In this document: positions 23,078 through 23,204 of the stretch, one piece after another | How positions within the stretch are numbered: position 1 is the first letter of the stretch | Layout: the number at the start of each line of letters is the position of its first letter | DNA from: JAAYCI01 sp031551695 | Lineage (GTDB): Bacteria; Bacillota; Clostridia; Oscillospirales; Ruminococcaceae | Assembly: GCA_031551695.1 (NCBI GenBank) | Contig: JAVBNG010000062.1 | Location: 1 to 23,204, forward strand | DNA length: 23,204 bases | Direction of reading: 5' to 3' | Position numbers and translations under genes: made by a program | Notes under the pieces: generated by a model | Told to the model about the DNA's origin: nothing | Databases searched by the model: none | Seen by the model: only the letters and a program-made list of their open reading frames with translations

Positions 23078-23204
23078 ATGGTACGATCTATGTATTCCGG
23101 CGTTTCGGGCCTTCGCGCACATCAGACGCGGATGGACACAATCGGCAACAACATCGCCAACGTGAACACGTACGGCTACAAAAGCAGCCGCACGACGTTC
23201 CGTG
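23078..23204 (+). CDS. flgE: Flagellar hook protein, FlgE-like (5' part only)
   Basis: The first 42 residues are visible before the right edge. The start RSMYSGVSGLRAHQTRMD, followed by IGNNIANVNTYGYKSSRTTF, is the N-terminal rod/hook family signature. The SMYSGVSGL and GYKSSR variants fit FlgE of Clostridia better than FlgF or FlgG, which usually have LWTAASGM-type starts. The N-terminal coiled-coil helix builds the inner tube of the flagellar hook. GGAG lies 7 nt before the ATG. No flgD or fliK precedes it, so it begins a transcription unit behind its own promoter and leader. Assignment between rod and hook proteins needs the rest of the gene. Confidence 0.85.
   Translation, partial: MVRSMYSGVSGLRAHQTRMDTIGNNIANVNTYGYKSSRTTFR

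Noticed and set aside
22880..23122. 80-residue ORF on the minus strand across the flgE leader
   Set aside because: It overlaps the flgE start and the consensus promoter, has no ribosome site and no recognisable protein pattern.

Overview
The window looks like chromosomal DNA of a flagellated, GC-rich member of the Clostridia. The best guess is a gut-type Oscillospiraceae/Ruminococcaceae, because of the Firmicutes gene order gdpP-rplI-dnaB-tilS-hpt-ftsH, strong Shine-Dalgarno sites, sigma-A promoters, a T-box leader, a c-di-AMP phosphodiesterase and a second, divergent type IIA topoisomerase pair. This is inferred from gene content and order, not from a database search. No rRNA, tRNA, CRISPR array, insertion sequence or prophage gene was seen.

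Layout. From 1 to 18467 every gene lies on the minus strand. In transcription order they are: RNase J (rnj) with a long structured leader; gdpP; rplI with its own promoter, then dnaB, tilS, hpt and ftsH; a ParE-like and a ParC-like topoisomerase subunit separated by an imperfect inverted-repeat element; secG with promoter and terminator; rnr (RNase R); and the start of a membrane-anchored CapD/FlaA1-type nucleotide-sugar dehydratase that runs off the left edge. From 18729 the plus strand carries a Trp T-box leader, a small leader ORF and a stand-alone trpB2-type tryptophan synthase beta gene. A lipoprotein gene follows, with a promoter nested in the trpB terminator. A convergent trxB (minus) is next. 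Divergent from it, a perfect sigma-A promoter drives a structured leader RNA and the start of a flagellar hook gene (flgE) cut by the right edge.

How the genes work together. The minus block is housekeeping: replication (DnaB, topoisomerase), translation and RNA metabolism (L9, TilS, RNase J, RNase R), purine salvage (Hpt), protein quality control and export (FtsH, SecG) and c-di-AMP turnover (GdpP). The right third is a set of short, separately regulated units. The points most worth a second look are the T-box plus Trp-codon leader ORF ahead of trpB2, the multi-helix leader RNA ahead of flgE, the inverted-repeat element between the topoisomerase genes, the divergent topoisomerase motifs, and the basic repeat extension on RNase J.
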